Both the position numbers and the translations under genes were made by a program. Shown one piece after another: positions 44,325 to 57,362 of a DNA stretch of 64,000 nt. The DNA is from Voacanga thouarsii (lineage: Eukaryota; Streptophyta; Magnoliopsida; Gentianales; Apocynaceae): assembly GCA_026120185.1 (NCBI GenBank), contig JANUWF010002342.1, positions 5,766,501-5,830,500 of the forward strand, in the 5' to 3' direction. The notes below the pieces were generated by a model that worked only from the letters and a program-made list of their open reading frames with translations, was not told the origin of the DNA and made no database searches. The first letter of the stretch is position 1. The number at the start of each line of letters is the position of its first letter.

Positions 44325-47300
44325 TGTAACACCCTACTACCTATGTACCCTATTAGGGCAGGCGATGTCATCCCGTCCTTAGGATAAGGGGTCTTTATAA
44401 CTAGGACTCACAAAAGAAAGGAAAGAAATGATCCAAATTTAAACTTATTACAACCCAAAATAATACATGAAAAACTCTCAAAATAAATAAATGTCTGCTA
44501 GAGTCTCTCAAAATGAAACTCATTCAAAAATAAGTCTTCAAAGAAAGCCAATCTCTAATAAAAAACCTTCACAGCAGGATCAATTTGAAAGCATGGTATA
44601 AAAATGTGGTAAGATATAAATCTCAGTAAGCCCATGTGTGCTTAGAGTGTTTTAGGTAAAATAGATCATGTATATAAGTTGAGAAATTTTCACAAAAGAA
44701 AGTACTGGTAAGTCTCAAATAAGTTTCACAAATAAAGAGTGGTGTTTTTCTTTCAAACCATATATGTATACAATAAAAGCAACCACTCAAAAGAAGTAGT
44801 CATGGCACCACACTTTGTGTACCATAACAAGAGAACGGTTAGGATGCCCCACTTCGTACATCATGACAAGAGAATGATCAAGATGCCACACTTTGTGCAT
44901 GCTGATACAAGATGGGTGTACAGCCCACCAGGTGAGATACTCCTCCATCTCTACGCCCAAACTTATTGGTTGTCCACTCTTGAAATAAACAGTCCACTTG
45001 AACTATAATGCTAGCTCAGATCGGCCTGACCAACAAGAACTATTGTCTTATCTAGGCAGAGCTTGCCCCTTAGACGTGGCCTCCTACTGAGAGACTTACC
45101 TAGCTCTTCAAAGACTAGTCCTAGTAGTCTATCCTTATTGAATACTCAACCTTGTATTTGTCCCTTTTGGGAAAAGAAGGATCATTCAATGTGTTTTCTT
45201 TGAAATAGCAATTATGGTTTCCAAAATTCTTGTTGAAGTTGGTTTTTAGGAAAAAGTTTAGCTTTTTGTTTAAAATTGCTTGCTCAACTTGAAATCATTT
45301 GATAGAATGGAAAAGGAAAAGAAAATTGTCCATAATTGCATCCCAAGTGCATTTTCGCGTATACAACACATTTTGACTTGTCGAAATGATTTTGATCTTC
45401 AAACAGCTTTATGCAAGAACTAACTTGATCTCTTACTTTACCAGGGTACAACAACATCTAGTTAGAACAACAATGCCTTAAGCTTTAATACTAGTTGATA
45501 AAATATTTTATAGAATAATATTAATTTAATAAGTTATAATAAATAGGTGTTATAAATAATAAATTATAGTATTAACTATTTATTAACAAAGAATAAATAA
45601 TAAGTAATAAATAAAATTACTAATAAATAATGGGTATTATTAATAATAAATCCCAAATAATATTAGTAATAAGTAATAAATAATATTATTACAAATAATA
45701 AGTAATATTAATGATAGATTATAAATCATTTTAATAATAAATAACAAAAAATTAATAATAAATAAATTATTCTAATATAAATAATATTTATGAGTGTAAA
45801 GAAAAGTTTTAGTAAGGCTAACTAATAATAATATGAATTAAAAGACATTTGATATTGATTAATTCTAAAATATTATTATTTATATTTAATAAAATATACT
45901 TATTTATCTAATAAATTAACAATATTTCAACTAATTATTGATTTTGAAAATAATTGTGTGTTACCGAAATTAGTCAATTAAATAATAATATTAATTATAT
46001 TAATAATAATAATGATAGCAAGAATTATACAAAAAATAATAAAAGTAGTTCTTACAATAATTTTGTTACTCGAGAAAACCTATATACATATTCATATGCA
46101 CATGGATCCAATAATTAACATGTCGATTTATCAAAGAATAGATTTTTATTAACATACATTAGAACAAGGTAGAATACATCAAAATATCCAAAATGCTCTT
46201 AATCATAATGAACATATAATGATATTAAAGCATAATCCATAAGTCACACATTTTCATTCCAATCTTCATGTCTTAAATTCATTCCTTTCACCCATATACA
46301 TATCACCAACCCCACATTATTCAGTCAATCTATCAAGTCCATCATCTAAGAGTCTTGAGTTTGAGAATATAAAGAGAATATCAAGAAAAAAATACTTGAT
46401 TTGATGAATGCTAGATGAAGGTATTGCCTTATTAGAAGAATATTAGACTAGGAAGTATTATTAAGGTATATCTATTAATTCCTATATCTCTTTATCCTTT
46501 GATTCATTTGATTTTACCTTGAAGCACCAAAGGAGAAGATTTCAAAGCTTTTTGAAAATCTCAGAATTTTGGATTGAATAGTTTGAATACAAAAGATCCA
46601 TCCAAAATCCTGAAAACTGTGTTGAAATGTTCTGCCCGAGAAAGTGTCATTTTGGACTTACCTTTTGGATGCATCGTCATCCAAAATCCAAATCCAAAAT
46701 ACGGATAAGTTTAAATAGAAAAAAATATAGCCATTTCTTTATAACCGTTGGCACTTCACGTTTTGGCTCTATAAATAGCCTCTAAAGCAAGATTAGAGAT
46801 AAGATTTTTGAAACATTCTTCTTAGAAACACTATTTCTCAATATTTTCAAAAATCTCCTTTTATCAATACTTCAAAGTGAATTCATTTTGTGTCAAAGGT
46901 AAAAGTATTTATGTTTTGTATCCGAGTGAACGTCTGCTCAAGTAAGTGAGCTCTTTACTATTCTATTGATATTCAATCCTTATTGTAATGCAAGGTTATG
47001 GTGTAAAACCCACTTGGGGTAAGCCTTGTTTTGTGATTGTAGTACAAGGTTGTGGAGTAAAACCCATTGGGATGAGCCATGTTAGGTGTATGTATCAAGG
47101 TTATGGTGTAAAACCTAGTTGGGGTGATCCTTGATGTGATTGCTTGATTGAGAGGTTTTGGAAAACCTAGTGCGGTGATCCTCTCTTGTATGTGGTACTC
47201 TTTGATTTTATTAAGTGAAGTAAATGAAATCTGATTGAAAATCCTTAAGTGTGAGCTTATGGTAGTTGACGTAGATCTTGGTAGATCGAACCACTATACA

Positions 47301-49425
47301 TTCCTTGTCTCACTTCTTTTCATTAATGATTTACTGCCTTGAGTTTCTTTCTTTGTCTAAATCTAGATATACATCTACAAGTTCTTGGATAACTTTCTAT
47401 GTTACCATAAAGTCCGTCCAAGCAACTTGGTGTTATCATTATTTTGCATTTTTAGACAAGTCGACAAAAATTTTTTAGCTTGCCAAAAACCTTATTCACC
47501 CCCTCCCCCCCCCCTTCTAAGGTTTTTCAACTTCGGCCAAGAGAGAAAGAGAGAGAATGAGATTAAAATGATATTGAAATGATGAAGAAGGTCCAAGGTA
47601 TTTAAATTACCTTCTTGATGTTCTTCTTGTTCTTGACCAACAAGGTGTGTTTGGTCCAAATGGAAGATCCATTTTGGTGTTTGTGGTTTTATGGAGTGAC
47701 CTATGAGTGATTGTGGACCGAATCCTAGTTGGTTTAAAGGTTCTTGGAGTGATTTGGGATGAATAGAGGTGATTGGAGGTTGAAGAAATATAGTGTGTGT
47801 TCTTGGTGTTCTTGAGAGGAAATTGAGAGAGAGTGTTTCATGTGTGTCTTGTGAATGATGGCCAAATAGTCTAGCTAGGGGGAGGGATTTCGATTATCCA
47901 AGAAAGAGAGAAAAAGAGTTTCAGCTTTTTCAAATTTTAAATTAAGGGAAATGTGGAGATGTTTGAGGTAGAGGATAAGTTAATAGTGTTTGTTTCTTGA
48001 AGATTTCTTGTCCCTCAATGGTGAATGGTTGAACTAGCTATGTCTTGACCATGGAATGAAGAGTTGTTTCAGCTTTGAGCTGGCTGAAAATGGCTGTGAA
48101 ATAGTAGAGGAATTTTTGGTTTAATCCTTTAGCAAGATAAGTGTTTAATGGAGGAAAATCTGGTTTTTAATTTTGAAGTTTGAATAACTTTGAATAGAAT
48201 GAAGATAGGAGTGCTTTGAGTTGTGTTAATGAAGTTCTAATAACTACGGTAGATGGAGAAGCTAAGATGTTCTATCCATGACTGCAAATGCCCAAAAATA
48301 TGAAGAAGTTGGATGAAGAAATCGAACCTTGCATTGGATAAGCAAAGCTAGAAAAAAATTCTAGATAGCTAAAGAACTCTTGTGATTTTGGAAGGATTTT
48401 TTGAAGCCCTTTGAACTAAATTTGCAGCTAGAATTTTGAAGTGTTTGAAGTTCCATTAACGGTAGTTATCCAGCCACCATCTTGGAGAAGAAACAGGAAA
48501 GTTTTAGGTGTTCTTGAGTACAAATGAATCAAAGCTTGGTTGTTTGCTGGAAAAATTTCTAGTTTGGTGTAGCTTTGTTCAAGCTACGAAATTCCAATGA
48601 TTTCAGCTTTCATCTTCACACAAAATGATATGTTCTTTGCAACAATTAGGTAGGCAAAGGTTGCTACAAATTTTGAAAATCAACCATGAAGAAAATCTAG
48701 AAAATTTTCTAGATTTTAACCAAAACAAAAACAAAAAGGAGATGAAGTTCTTGTGAGAATAACTATGGTGATTTAATTGAAAACTTCTTCATACTTTCTT
48801 TCCTCAATTTCAGCCAACCTCTTATCCTAGAAGAGCTGGAATTTTGGAAAGATCACACAAGGAAGTATCCAAGACTTTTATAGATATAAAAATGAATTAA
48901 AGAAATAGGAGTAGCTTAATTTCTATGAGGTTAGGACAAGGTACGCAAGAATAATTGAGACAAAAATTCCTTCTAGAATTCCTTTTCGGATAAGATCACA
49001 TGGTCAAGACATTACCATTATGTCTTCTCTAAGACAACGATCCTAACTTTAAGGAATGTAAGAAAGAAAAAAAAATTCAAACATTGGTTAAGATAATTAT
49101 CAATAAAACTTACGTGGTGGGTTTTTGAACTCAAGACCTTACAGATGAAATTACAAAGCTCTAACCATTTAACCACATTAACTCTTGTTCTTTTTTTTCT
49201 GAATCATATTCTCTTCTTATCTAAGCTTCAAGCCATCTTCCTATTTCGACCTCAAGTAAAATTACCTTTTTATCATTTCTACGCAACAACCACAAATAAA
49301 TCATAAAACCCAAATACCACAATTCTAAGGCACACAAAATCATTCAAGGAATATATTTTATGCAAAATAATATGATATGCATTTCATCCCTCCTACTCTT
49401 AGGTAGGTTTAAGTGGAGTTTTACA
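44325..49425 (-). repeat. Chromovirus-2 LTR, left copy, with an embedded SIRE LTR fragment
   Basis: On the minus strand it starts TGTAAAACTCCACTT at 49425, next to a polypurine tract, and ends GGGTGTTACA at 44325. It is collinear with 53061-57362. Three 36-bp units of the CACACTTTGTGCA type lie at about 44802-44905. A run of AATAAT-type repeats spans 45480-46060. A Sirevirus LTR fragment occupies about 46430-47529. Compared with the right copy, a segment containing ACCCCGCATGGGGT is missing near 45440. The 44739-45008 frame is a translation of the 36-bp repeat and is not a gene. Confidence 0.85.
46430..47529 (+). repeat. 5'-truncated SIRE LTR embedded in chromovirus-2 LTR
   Basis: The sequence aligns with 58628-59739 of SIRE-2 from GACTAGGAAGTATTATTAAGG through three GTGGTGTAAAACCCA minisatellite units to the end CTAAGGTTTTTCA at 47529. 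The first 200 or so bases of the LTR are missing. About 80 bp of the host LTR (equivalent to 55353-55433) are also missing, so a deletion spanned the left junction. Confidence 0.8.
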
Positions 49426-49439
49426 TTTTCCCCTCCTTA

Positions 49440-50565
49440 GAAGAATTTCGTCCCGAAATTCAGCACGTATCTTTCTCTCAAGTCGAGATATTTCTCGTTC
49501 ATCCATTCTTCCACTTCTCACGTGGCATCTTGTGCGCTGGCATGCTGGCCTCAAATAGAACCCATAGATTTTTGAAACTTTGCCCAAAATTGCGATATAG
49601 ACCTTGAGTCTTGATCAAAGCCGATACTTGATGGTACTTCATACAACTTTACTATTTACTGCACATAAGTCCGAGAAAACCTTTTCATAAAGGCCCATAA
49701 ACTTATAGGGATAAAGTGCACTGTCTTTGTTAGTTGATTAACCACTACCCAAATGGCATCCTTTTAGGTCTTTGACATGGGCAAGTTGGTAACAAATTCC
49801 ATCATTGCCACCTCCCATTTCCATTTTAGTTTTAGCAATGGTTGCAATAATCCAGTTGGCTTCTTATGTGTCATGATACTCCTATAACACTTTTACCGTT
49901 GGCATCTACTTATTTCGAAGAGTCTTGATGCTTCAATTTAGGATTTTAACCGGCTTCTCAATGTAACCCAAATCAAGTTACAATAGTAAAGGCTCGTCGT
50001 TAAAACATATTTATGATTAGGATCGCATATCTTTAGTTGAGACATATGAAACACGTCTCGTAATCTCAATAAAAATCCTGGTAAGTCCAATCTATAGACG
50101 ATAGTTCCATAATTCTCTTCATATCATTCGTATAGCTCTTCTGCCGACTCCGAGTCATCATCAGTCTTTCTTTTGTTACTTTTGCCTTGTCTACCTTTTC
50201 TTCAACATAAACTTCATTGGATATTGATAATCTACCTATCTTCTATTTATCTATATTATAAAGGTACTTAACATGTCTGGCTTTGCATTGCTTCATATAG
50301 GGCCATAACAATAGAAGATCGATAATTGTTGTTGCAGGCCTACTCTCATACGATCACATATTCAATCCACTTATCAATAAAGTCCAGCATACATGCCCTA
50401 AACATGTCCTTTAGTATCTGAATAAGTCTCTTCGACTGGCTAACAATTTTTGGATATGCTATAGCTCAGAATTCGTAATTGATCCTATTATCTTTAGGAA
50501 ATTAGTCTAAAATCTTGCAATGAACCTAGGATCCTGCTTGGATACAATACTTGCTGACATCCCAT
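49440..50565 (-). pseudogene. Integrase-chromodomain tail with an ectopic integrase core
   Basis: From the 5' side (high coordinates): HGMSASIVSKQDPRFIARF (native core), KRLIQILKDMFRACMLDFIDKW, NNNYRSSIVMALYEA, then the post-integrase and chromodomain part YRLDLPGFLLRLRDVFHMSQLKI with its relatives, to about 49900. Where the chromodomain should continue, a second integrase core begins: HKKPTGLLQPLLKLKWKWEV, FVTNLPMSKT, VVVNQLTKTVHFIPIS, YVQ, VKLYEVPSSI, FWAKFQKSMG (about 49880-49570). Only then comes the chromodomain end, EVEEWMNEKY, to 49440. Stops abound. The same arrangement is in 57363-58413. Confidence 0.75.
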
Positions 50566-52139
50566 GCAGCCTCTACTTGGGCTAGAGGTAGCTTAAAACT
50601 CCCCCTAATTACCATTCTTCTACAAATAGAACTATGCTCGACTAAACTTTTACCCACTAAACTAAATAGAAATTTATGCTACCTCCACTCACTAACTCCA
50701 ATTTCAAATGTCCCATGTCTTTAATGGCATTCAAAATGCATCAGACATTATCTAAAAAATAACCACAAAATTATCAAAGCTGGATTGGAATCTTATGCAT
50801 CTACTCCACAAGCATTAGAGCCTTTGTCAATTAGTATGACATCACCACCCGTCCTTAGTACTTATCCCTAATATTAGTCGTAACCTTAGAATATCCCTTT
50901 TTTAAATTCACACTTAATGGTATCCATATCTCAAGCCTAACTTAGGAGTAACAACAAATAATCTTGAAGACCAAACTATTCAATATTCTCTGGTCTATAC
51001 CTAGCTTTTAAATTCCCTCTTTTTCTTATACCATTACTACCCAGTCTCGTAGCTATAACATTAAGCTAGATATTTTTAGTATTCCTTCAACAATAATCCA
51101 TGAACCTTCGTTCCTAGTATTATGCTCTACACTTCCTTCACCTTACCTCTTTTAAAATTTAATCATACCCATCTAATCCATAAAAATGCATTATTCTATC
51201 TCTATAATCAACTTAACCCCTTGCTTCGACAATCAATACTTGTCTAATATGCTACCATAATCCTCAAAAGAAAAATAAGTCAGATTCCCGATAAATTTTA
51301 CTTCTCCAGCTAAAATTTCATCTCTCAAATCAAACCTATAGATAACTACTTCGTTGCACGATGGGAGATGCTTAAACAATTAATAAGAAAATCTATAACT
51401 ATACACAGTTGATGGCGACTCTTATGCTCTAGCTTATTACGTCTCAAACGAATAGCATACTACATAATATATATGCTATGTAGAACATAGAACAAATAAC
51501 ATATTTTCTCAAGGGAAGTAAAGAATTAACCTAGCACCACCACTACATCCAATCACATGTCCTCTCTGCTCAACCAACTTATTCATCACCTATGGCTTTA
51601 ACTTATTTCCTCCAATGACTACATTTCCTTAGCTAGCTAAATTCAGCGGTAGGGTCTTAATCGGGCCTGTCTAACTATCACTTTAGAAGATCCCTCAGGT
51701 TCTGTCTCTTGCCTTCTTCGTGCTCTTTTCTCACATCCGGCTGCGAGTGCTCTGTTGGCTCATCTTCGGGTGTTGAAAGTTTTCTGACATGACTGGTTTT
51801 GCCTCTTACTGCAATTTTTTTGCCTAGGTGTCATCTTCGATGATCATTACCACAATTATAGGTCAACAAATGCATACATATGAATGCAAACATATAATGC
51901 ATAAATAACATATAGAACTTTTACTCACTTATTGAACAGATGAGAGTTTTTTTTTTTTTTTTTTTTTTGAAAGAATTGAAATACTCAAAAGTTTTATTCA
52001 AAATAAATCCTACTTTAACATAAAGAAGTTGGATACCACAGCTGATACCTCTATAGGAATCAAATACTCATAGATAAAAAGGTAAATAAGGCCATAAACT
52101 CAATAAATAGATTCCCTATTCAATAAATTGCATCACAAA

Positions 52140-52943
52140 TCTACTATGTCTTCTCGCTGCTCTAGTCGTCACTCAAGTAGTCGGACAAAGATTCTTCGAA
52201 CTATCCTTCTCTTCAATTCTTACAGTATAATCCCAATCTAAAGCTAAGCATACAATCATTAGTTCCACTCGTCCTAGGACTTTCCTCTACCTTCCCTTTT
52301 CCCTTGTCATTTGCCCCTAAGACTGACTCCCGAAATGCTCTTGTACCCGGGGTAAGTCTATCATTCTGACTAGGTCCCTCATCACCAAACTCCTTAAAGT
52401 CAAAGCCAAAAAAGGGTCATTTCAAACTCTCCTATTGGTGGAGTCCGAGGAGGCACAACTACCTCCTTCTCCTTCTCATCAGACTCTTTCACCCCTCCTT
52501 CTATTCCACTATCAGAATTATACATCTCTTCTCTTCCCTCATCATCAACATCACTCAATTCCTCACCTCTCTCACCATCATCATCACCCATCTCCTCTTC
52601 TCCCTCACCACCTAAGTCAAGATCATGAGCTTCTTCCTCACCCTCACAATCTAAGATTAAATCAACTATTAGTATGGGGGGAGTCTACTATCAGCACATC
52701 CTCAACTCCTCTTCCCTGCTCGGGTAACTCTAGTTCAACAACCTCAACTTCCTTCTTCTCTTCCTTACCATTATTTGCAACAATAGGGTTGGAAACCTCA
52801 ATTTTCATCTCACTGTCCTTGCTCTCTAACTCAAACCAATCTAACCCAAGTTCAAGTTCTTTGCCCGAAGAGGATAGGTCCACTACAGGATTTGAAGCAG
52901 GTGTTCTACCACATATAATAGGCCAATCTCAGGTAACGGACAT
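52140..52943 (-). pseudogene. Acidic leader frame of chromovirus-2, homolog of 26098-26951
   Basis: The minus-strand ATG is at 52943-52941 (MSVT, then TGA, then DWPIICGRTPAS), about 100 bp inside the primer site. Next come a segment with DWFELESKD and NPIVANN, a Glu/Lys/Val-rich stretch, an Asp/Glu/Gly-rich stretch (52591-52400), the motif PPRTPPIGEF, then with frame changes a Lys-rich DKGKGKVEESPRTSG near 52310-52290. Motif order and spacing follow 26098-26951, although DNA identity outside them is low. The early TGA sits where the other copy has Arg. The antisense Ser/Pro/His-rich frame at 52435-52983 is its shadow. Confidence 0.7.
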
Positions 52944-53046
52944 GAATCTCCACACCACCCTGCAAACAGAACACATAGATTAGTACTAGAGATTATAAAA
53001 CTTAATGTAATAAATTCAAATATTACCAATAGCTGCCTAAACCTAG

Positions 53047-53058
53047 GCTCTAATACCA
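53047..53058 (-). other. Primer-binding site of chromovirus-2
   Basis: On the minus strand it reads TGGTATTAGAGC, one difference (C to T) from the initiator-Met site. It lies two bases from the LTR end at 53061. Confidence 0.88.
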
Positions 53059-53060
53059 CT

Positions 53061-56000
53061 TGTAACACCTTACTACCTATGTAACCGATTAGGGTAGGGG
53101 ATGCCACCTCGTACTTAGGACAAGAGGTCTTTCTAACTAGGACTCACAAAAGAAAGAAAAGAAACGGTCCAAATTTAAGCTTATTACTACTCAAAATAAT
53201 ACATGAACAATTCTCAAAATAAGCAATATCTGCTGGAGTCTCTCAAAATGAAATACATTCAAAAATAAGTCTTCAAAGAAAGGCAATCTCTAATCAATAA
53301 TCTTTACAGTAGGATTGAACTAAAAGCATGGTATAAAAAGATGGTGAGATATAAATATCAGAAAGCCCCTGTGCGCTTAGAGTATTTCAGGTAAAATAGA
53401 TCATGTATGCAAGTTCAGAAATTTTCATTAAAAAAAAAGTATTGGCAAGCCTCAAATAAATTTAATAAATGAAGAGTGGTGTTTTTCATTCAAACCATAC
53501 ATGTATACAATAAAAGCAACCACTCAAAAGAAATACCCATGGCACCACACTTTGTGCACCACGACAAGAGAACGGTCAGGATGTCACACTTTGTGCATCA
53601 TGACAAGAGAACGATCAGGATGTCACACTTTGTGCATACTAATACAATGTGGGGTACGGCCCACCAGATAAGATACTTCTCCATCTCTATACCCAAACAT
53701 ATTAGTTGTCCACATAAAAAATAAACAGTCCACTTGAACTGTAATACTAGCTCGGACGGTCCTGACTAATAAGAATTGTAGGCAGAGCTTGCTACACAGA
53801 GGTGGCCTCCTACTAAGAGACTTACTCAGCCTTTCAAAGACTAGTCTTAGTAGTCTACCCTTATTGAGTACTCAACCATTTATTTGTCCCTTTTGGGAAA
53901 AGAATGATCATTCAATATGTTTTCTTTGAAATTACAATTATAGTTTCCAAAATTCTTGTCGAAGTTGGTTTTTAGGAAATGTTTAGCTTTTTATTTAAAA
54001 TTACTTGCTCAACTTGAAATCATTTGACGGAACAGAAAAGGTAGAGAAAATTGTCCATAATTGCATCCCAAGTGCATTTCCACGTATACAACACATTTTG
54101 ACTTGCCAAAATGATTTTGATCTTCAAATAGCTTTATGCAAAAACATACCTGATCTCATGCTTTTCCTGGGTACAATTGTCTTCCACTATAATTCAAGGC
54201 AACCTAACCCCGCATGGGGTAAATATAGGGTATAAGTCCAACATCCAGACGATACTTACCTTAAATAAATAACTCTTAGGCTCAACTAGCTACAACAACA
54301 TCTAGCTAGGACAACAATGCCTTAAGCTTTAACACTAGTTGATAAAATATTTTATAGAATAAGATTAATTTAATAAGTTATAATAAATATGTGTTATAAA
54401 TAATAAATAAATAACAAATTATAATACTAACTATTTATTAACAGATAATAAATAATGAGTAATAAATAAAATTGGTAATAAATAATGAGTACTATTAATA
54501 ATAAATCCCAAATAATATTGGTAATAAGTAATAAATAATATTATTACAAATAATAAGTAATATTAATGATAGATTATAAAAAAATTTAATAATAAATAAT
54601 AAATAACAAACAAAATTAATAATAAATAAATTATTCTAATATAAATAATATTTATGAGTGTAAATAAAAATTTTAGCAAGGCTAACTAATAATAATACGA
54701 ATGTTTAAGACATTTGATATTAATTAATTCTAATATATTATTATATTTAATAAAATATTACTATTTATTTATCTAATAAATTAACAATATTTCAGCTAAT
54801 TATTGATTTTGAAAATATTTATGTTTACCGAAATTAGTCAATTAAATAAAATAATAATGATAGCAAGAATAATACTAAAAATAATAAAAGTAGTTCTTAC
54901 AATAATTTTATTACTCGAGAAAACCAATATACATATTCATACACACATGGATCCAACAATTAACATGTCGTTTTATCCAACATACATCACAACAAGGATG
55001 ATATTCTACTAGCCATAATATTATCTTGGTATTTATATAAAAAAAATAACATCATGAAGGTCTAATAAAAAATGATGGCTTAATGCCTATCATACATCAA
55101 AACATTTATAAAGCTCTTAATCATAATGAACATATAATGATCTTAAAGCATAATTCATAAGTAACACCATTCATTCCAATCTCCATGTCTTAAATCCATC
55201 CCCTTCACCTACATGCATATCTCCAACCCCACATTATTCAATCAACCAATAAAGTCCATCATCTAAGAATCTTGAGTTTGAGAATTTAAAGAGAAGATCA
55301 AGAAAGAAATACTTGATTTGGTAAACGTTAGATGAAGATATCGCCTTGCTTAATGGAGGTTCTTGATTGTTTGAGAGTCTTTCTTTAATTGAAGTTGGTC
55401 CAAGAATGGCCACCATTGGTTCGGCCAAGAAAGATAGAAAGAAAGAGTGAGAATGAGATTAGGATGATATTGAAATGGTGATGATGATATGAAGAAGGTC
55501 CAAGGTGTTTAAATTACCTTCTTGATGTTTTTCTTGTTCTTGATCGAAAATGTGTGTTTTATCCGAATTGAAAATCAACTTTGGTGTTTTTGGTGTTATG
55601 GAGTGGCCTATGAGTTAGTGTGGACCGAATCCTAGTTGGTTTGAAGGTTCTTGGAGTGATTTGGGATGAATGGAGGTGATTGGAGGTTGAAGAAGCTTAG
55701 TGTATGTTCTTGGTGTTCTTGGTCTTTTTGAGAGGAAATTGAAATACAGTGTTTCGTGTGTGTTTTGTGAATGATGGCCAAATAGCCAAGCTAGGAGGGG
55801 GATTTCGGTTATCCAAGAAGAGAGCGAGAGTTTCAGCTTTTTCAAATTTTAAATTGAGGGAAATGTGGCGATGTTTGAGGTAGAGGATTAGTTAATAGTG
55901 TTTGTTTCTCGAAGGTTTCTTGTCCTTCAATGGTGAATGGTTGAACTAGCTATGTCTTGATCATGGAATGAAGAGTTGTTTCAACTTTCAGCTGGCCGAA

Positions 56001-57362
56001 AATGGCTGTGAAATAGCAGAGGAATTTTAGATTTAATCCTTTAGCAAGATGAGTGTTTAATGGAGAAAATCTGGTTTTAATTTTGAAGTTTGAATAATTT
56101 TGAATGAATTGAAGATAAGAGTGTTTTGAGGTATTTTAATGGAGTCCTAATGACTAAGGTAGACGGAGAAGCTAAGGTGTTCTATCTATGGCTGCAAGTG
56201 GCCAAAAATATAAAGAAGTTGGCTAAAGAAATCGAACCTTCCATTGGATAGGCAAAGCTGGACAAAAAAAATCTAGATTTTAGCTAAAGAACTCTTATGA
56301 TTTCGGAAGGATTTTGGCAGATTTTTCAAAGCCTTTTGAACTGAATTTGCAGCTGGAATTTAGGAGTTTTTGAAGGTCCTTTAATGGTGATTTTCCAACC
56401 ACCATCTTGGAGAAGAAAGTGGAATGTTTTTGGTGTTCTTGAGCACAAATGAATGGCTCAGTGTTCATATTCAAATCTTGGTTGTTTGCTGGAAAATTTT
56501 CTGGTTTGGTGTAGCTTTGTTCAAGCTGCGAAATTCCAATGATTTCAGCTTTCATCTTCACCAAAGATGGTGGATTCTTTGCAATAATTAGGTAGGGAAA
56601 AGTTGCTTCAAATTTTGAAAACCAACCATGAAGAATATCAAGAAAATTTTCCACATTTTAACCAAAACAAGAACAAAAAGGAGATGAATTTCTTGTGAGA
56701 ATAACTATTGTGATTTAATTGAAAATATCTTCCTGGTTTCTTTCCTCAATTTCGGTCAACATCCTATCCCACAAAAGTTGGAATTTTTGAAACTTCAAGT
56801 AAGGAATTATCCAAGACTATTATAGATATAAAAATGAATTAAAGAAATATGAGTAGTTTAAATTCAAAGAGGTTAGGACAAGGCTTGCAAGAATAATCAA
56901 GACAAAAATTCCCTCTAGAATTCCTTTTAGGACAAGATCACGTGGTCAAGATATTTCCATTTTGTCTTCCCAAAGATGACATTCCTAACTTTAAGGAATT
57001 TAAGAAAGAAGAAAATTTAAACATTGGTTAAGATAATTATGAATAATATTTAGGCGATAGGATTTGAACTCAAGATCTTAGAGATTAAATCACAAAGCTC
57101 TAACCACTTAACCACATTAACTCTTTTTCTTATTTTCCCAACCAAATTCTCTTCTTATCTAACCTCAAGCCATCTTCATATTTTGACCTCAAGTAAAATT
57201 ATCTTTTTACCTTTTCAACTCAACAAGTACAAATAAATCATATAACCCAAATACCACAATTCTAAGGCATACAAAATCATTCAAGGAATATATTTTATGC
57301 AAAATAATATGATTTGCACCCTATCTCTCCGACTCTATTGTAGGTTTAGGTGGGGTTTTACA
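53061..57362 (-). repeat. Chromovirus-2 LTR, right copy (4302 bp)
   Basis: On the minus strand it starts TGTAAAACCCCACC at 57362, next to a polypurine-type tract, and ends GGTGTTACA at 53061, next to a primer site. It is collinear with the left copy. It carries the 36-bp CACACTTTGTGCA units (about 53541-53640), ACCCCGCATGGGGT (54207-54220) and the AATAAT-rich block (54340-54690). Because it has both a polypurine tract and a primer site, it is shared by two internal regions. Confidence 0.88.

Larger units (their letters stand above)
49426..53060 (-). mobile_element. Chromovirus-2 internal region (rearranged, non-autonomous)
   Basis: It is bounded by the primer site (53047-53058) on the right and a polypurine tract (49426-49440) on the left. 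From the 5' side it contains the acidic leader frame, a possible gag start near 51840 (MTPRQKN), about 1.2 kb too decayed to read (50620-51800), and then a rearranged integrase-chromodomain tail (49440-50565). At 3.6 kb it is far shorter than the 6-7 kb or so expected between primer site and polypurine tract. RT motifs were not found. Confidence 0.75.

Noticed and set aside
44739..45008. 89-codon frame with repeated PHFVHHDKR-like units, as if a repeat protein
   Set aside because: It lies inside the chromovirus-2 LTR, is the translation of a 36-bp LTR repeat, and recurs at 53476-53724 in the sister LTR. It is antisense to the element.
52435..52983. 182-codon Ser/Pro/His-rich plus-strand frame
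   Set aside because: It is the antisense shadow of the acidic leader frame; Glu/Asp codons read backwards give Ser/Leu/Pro.
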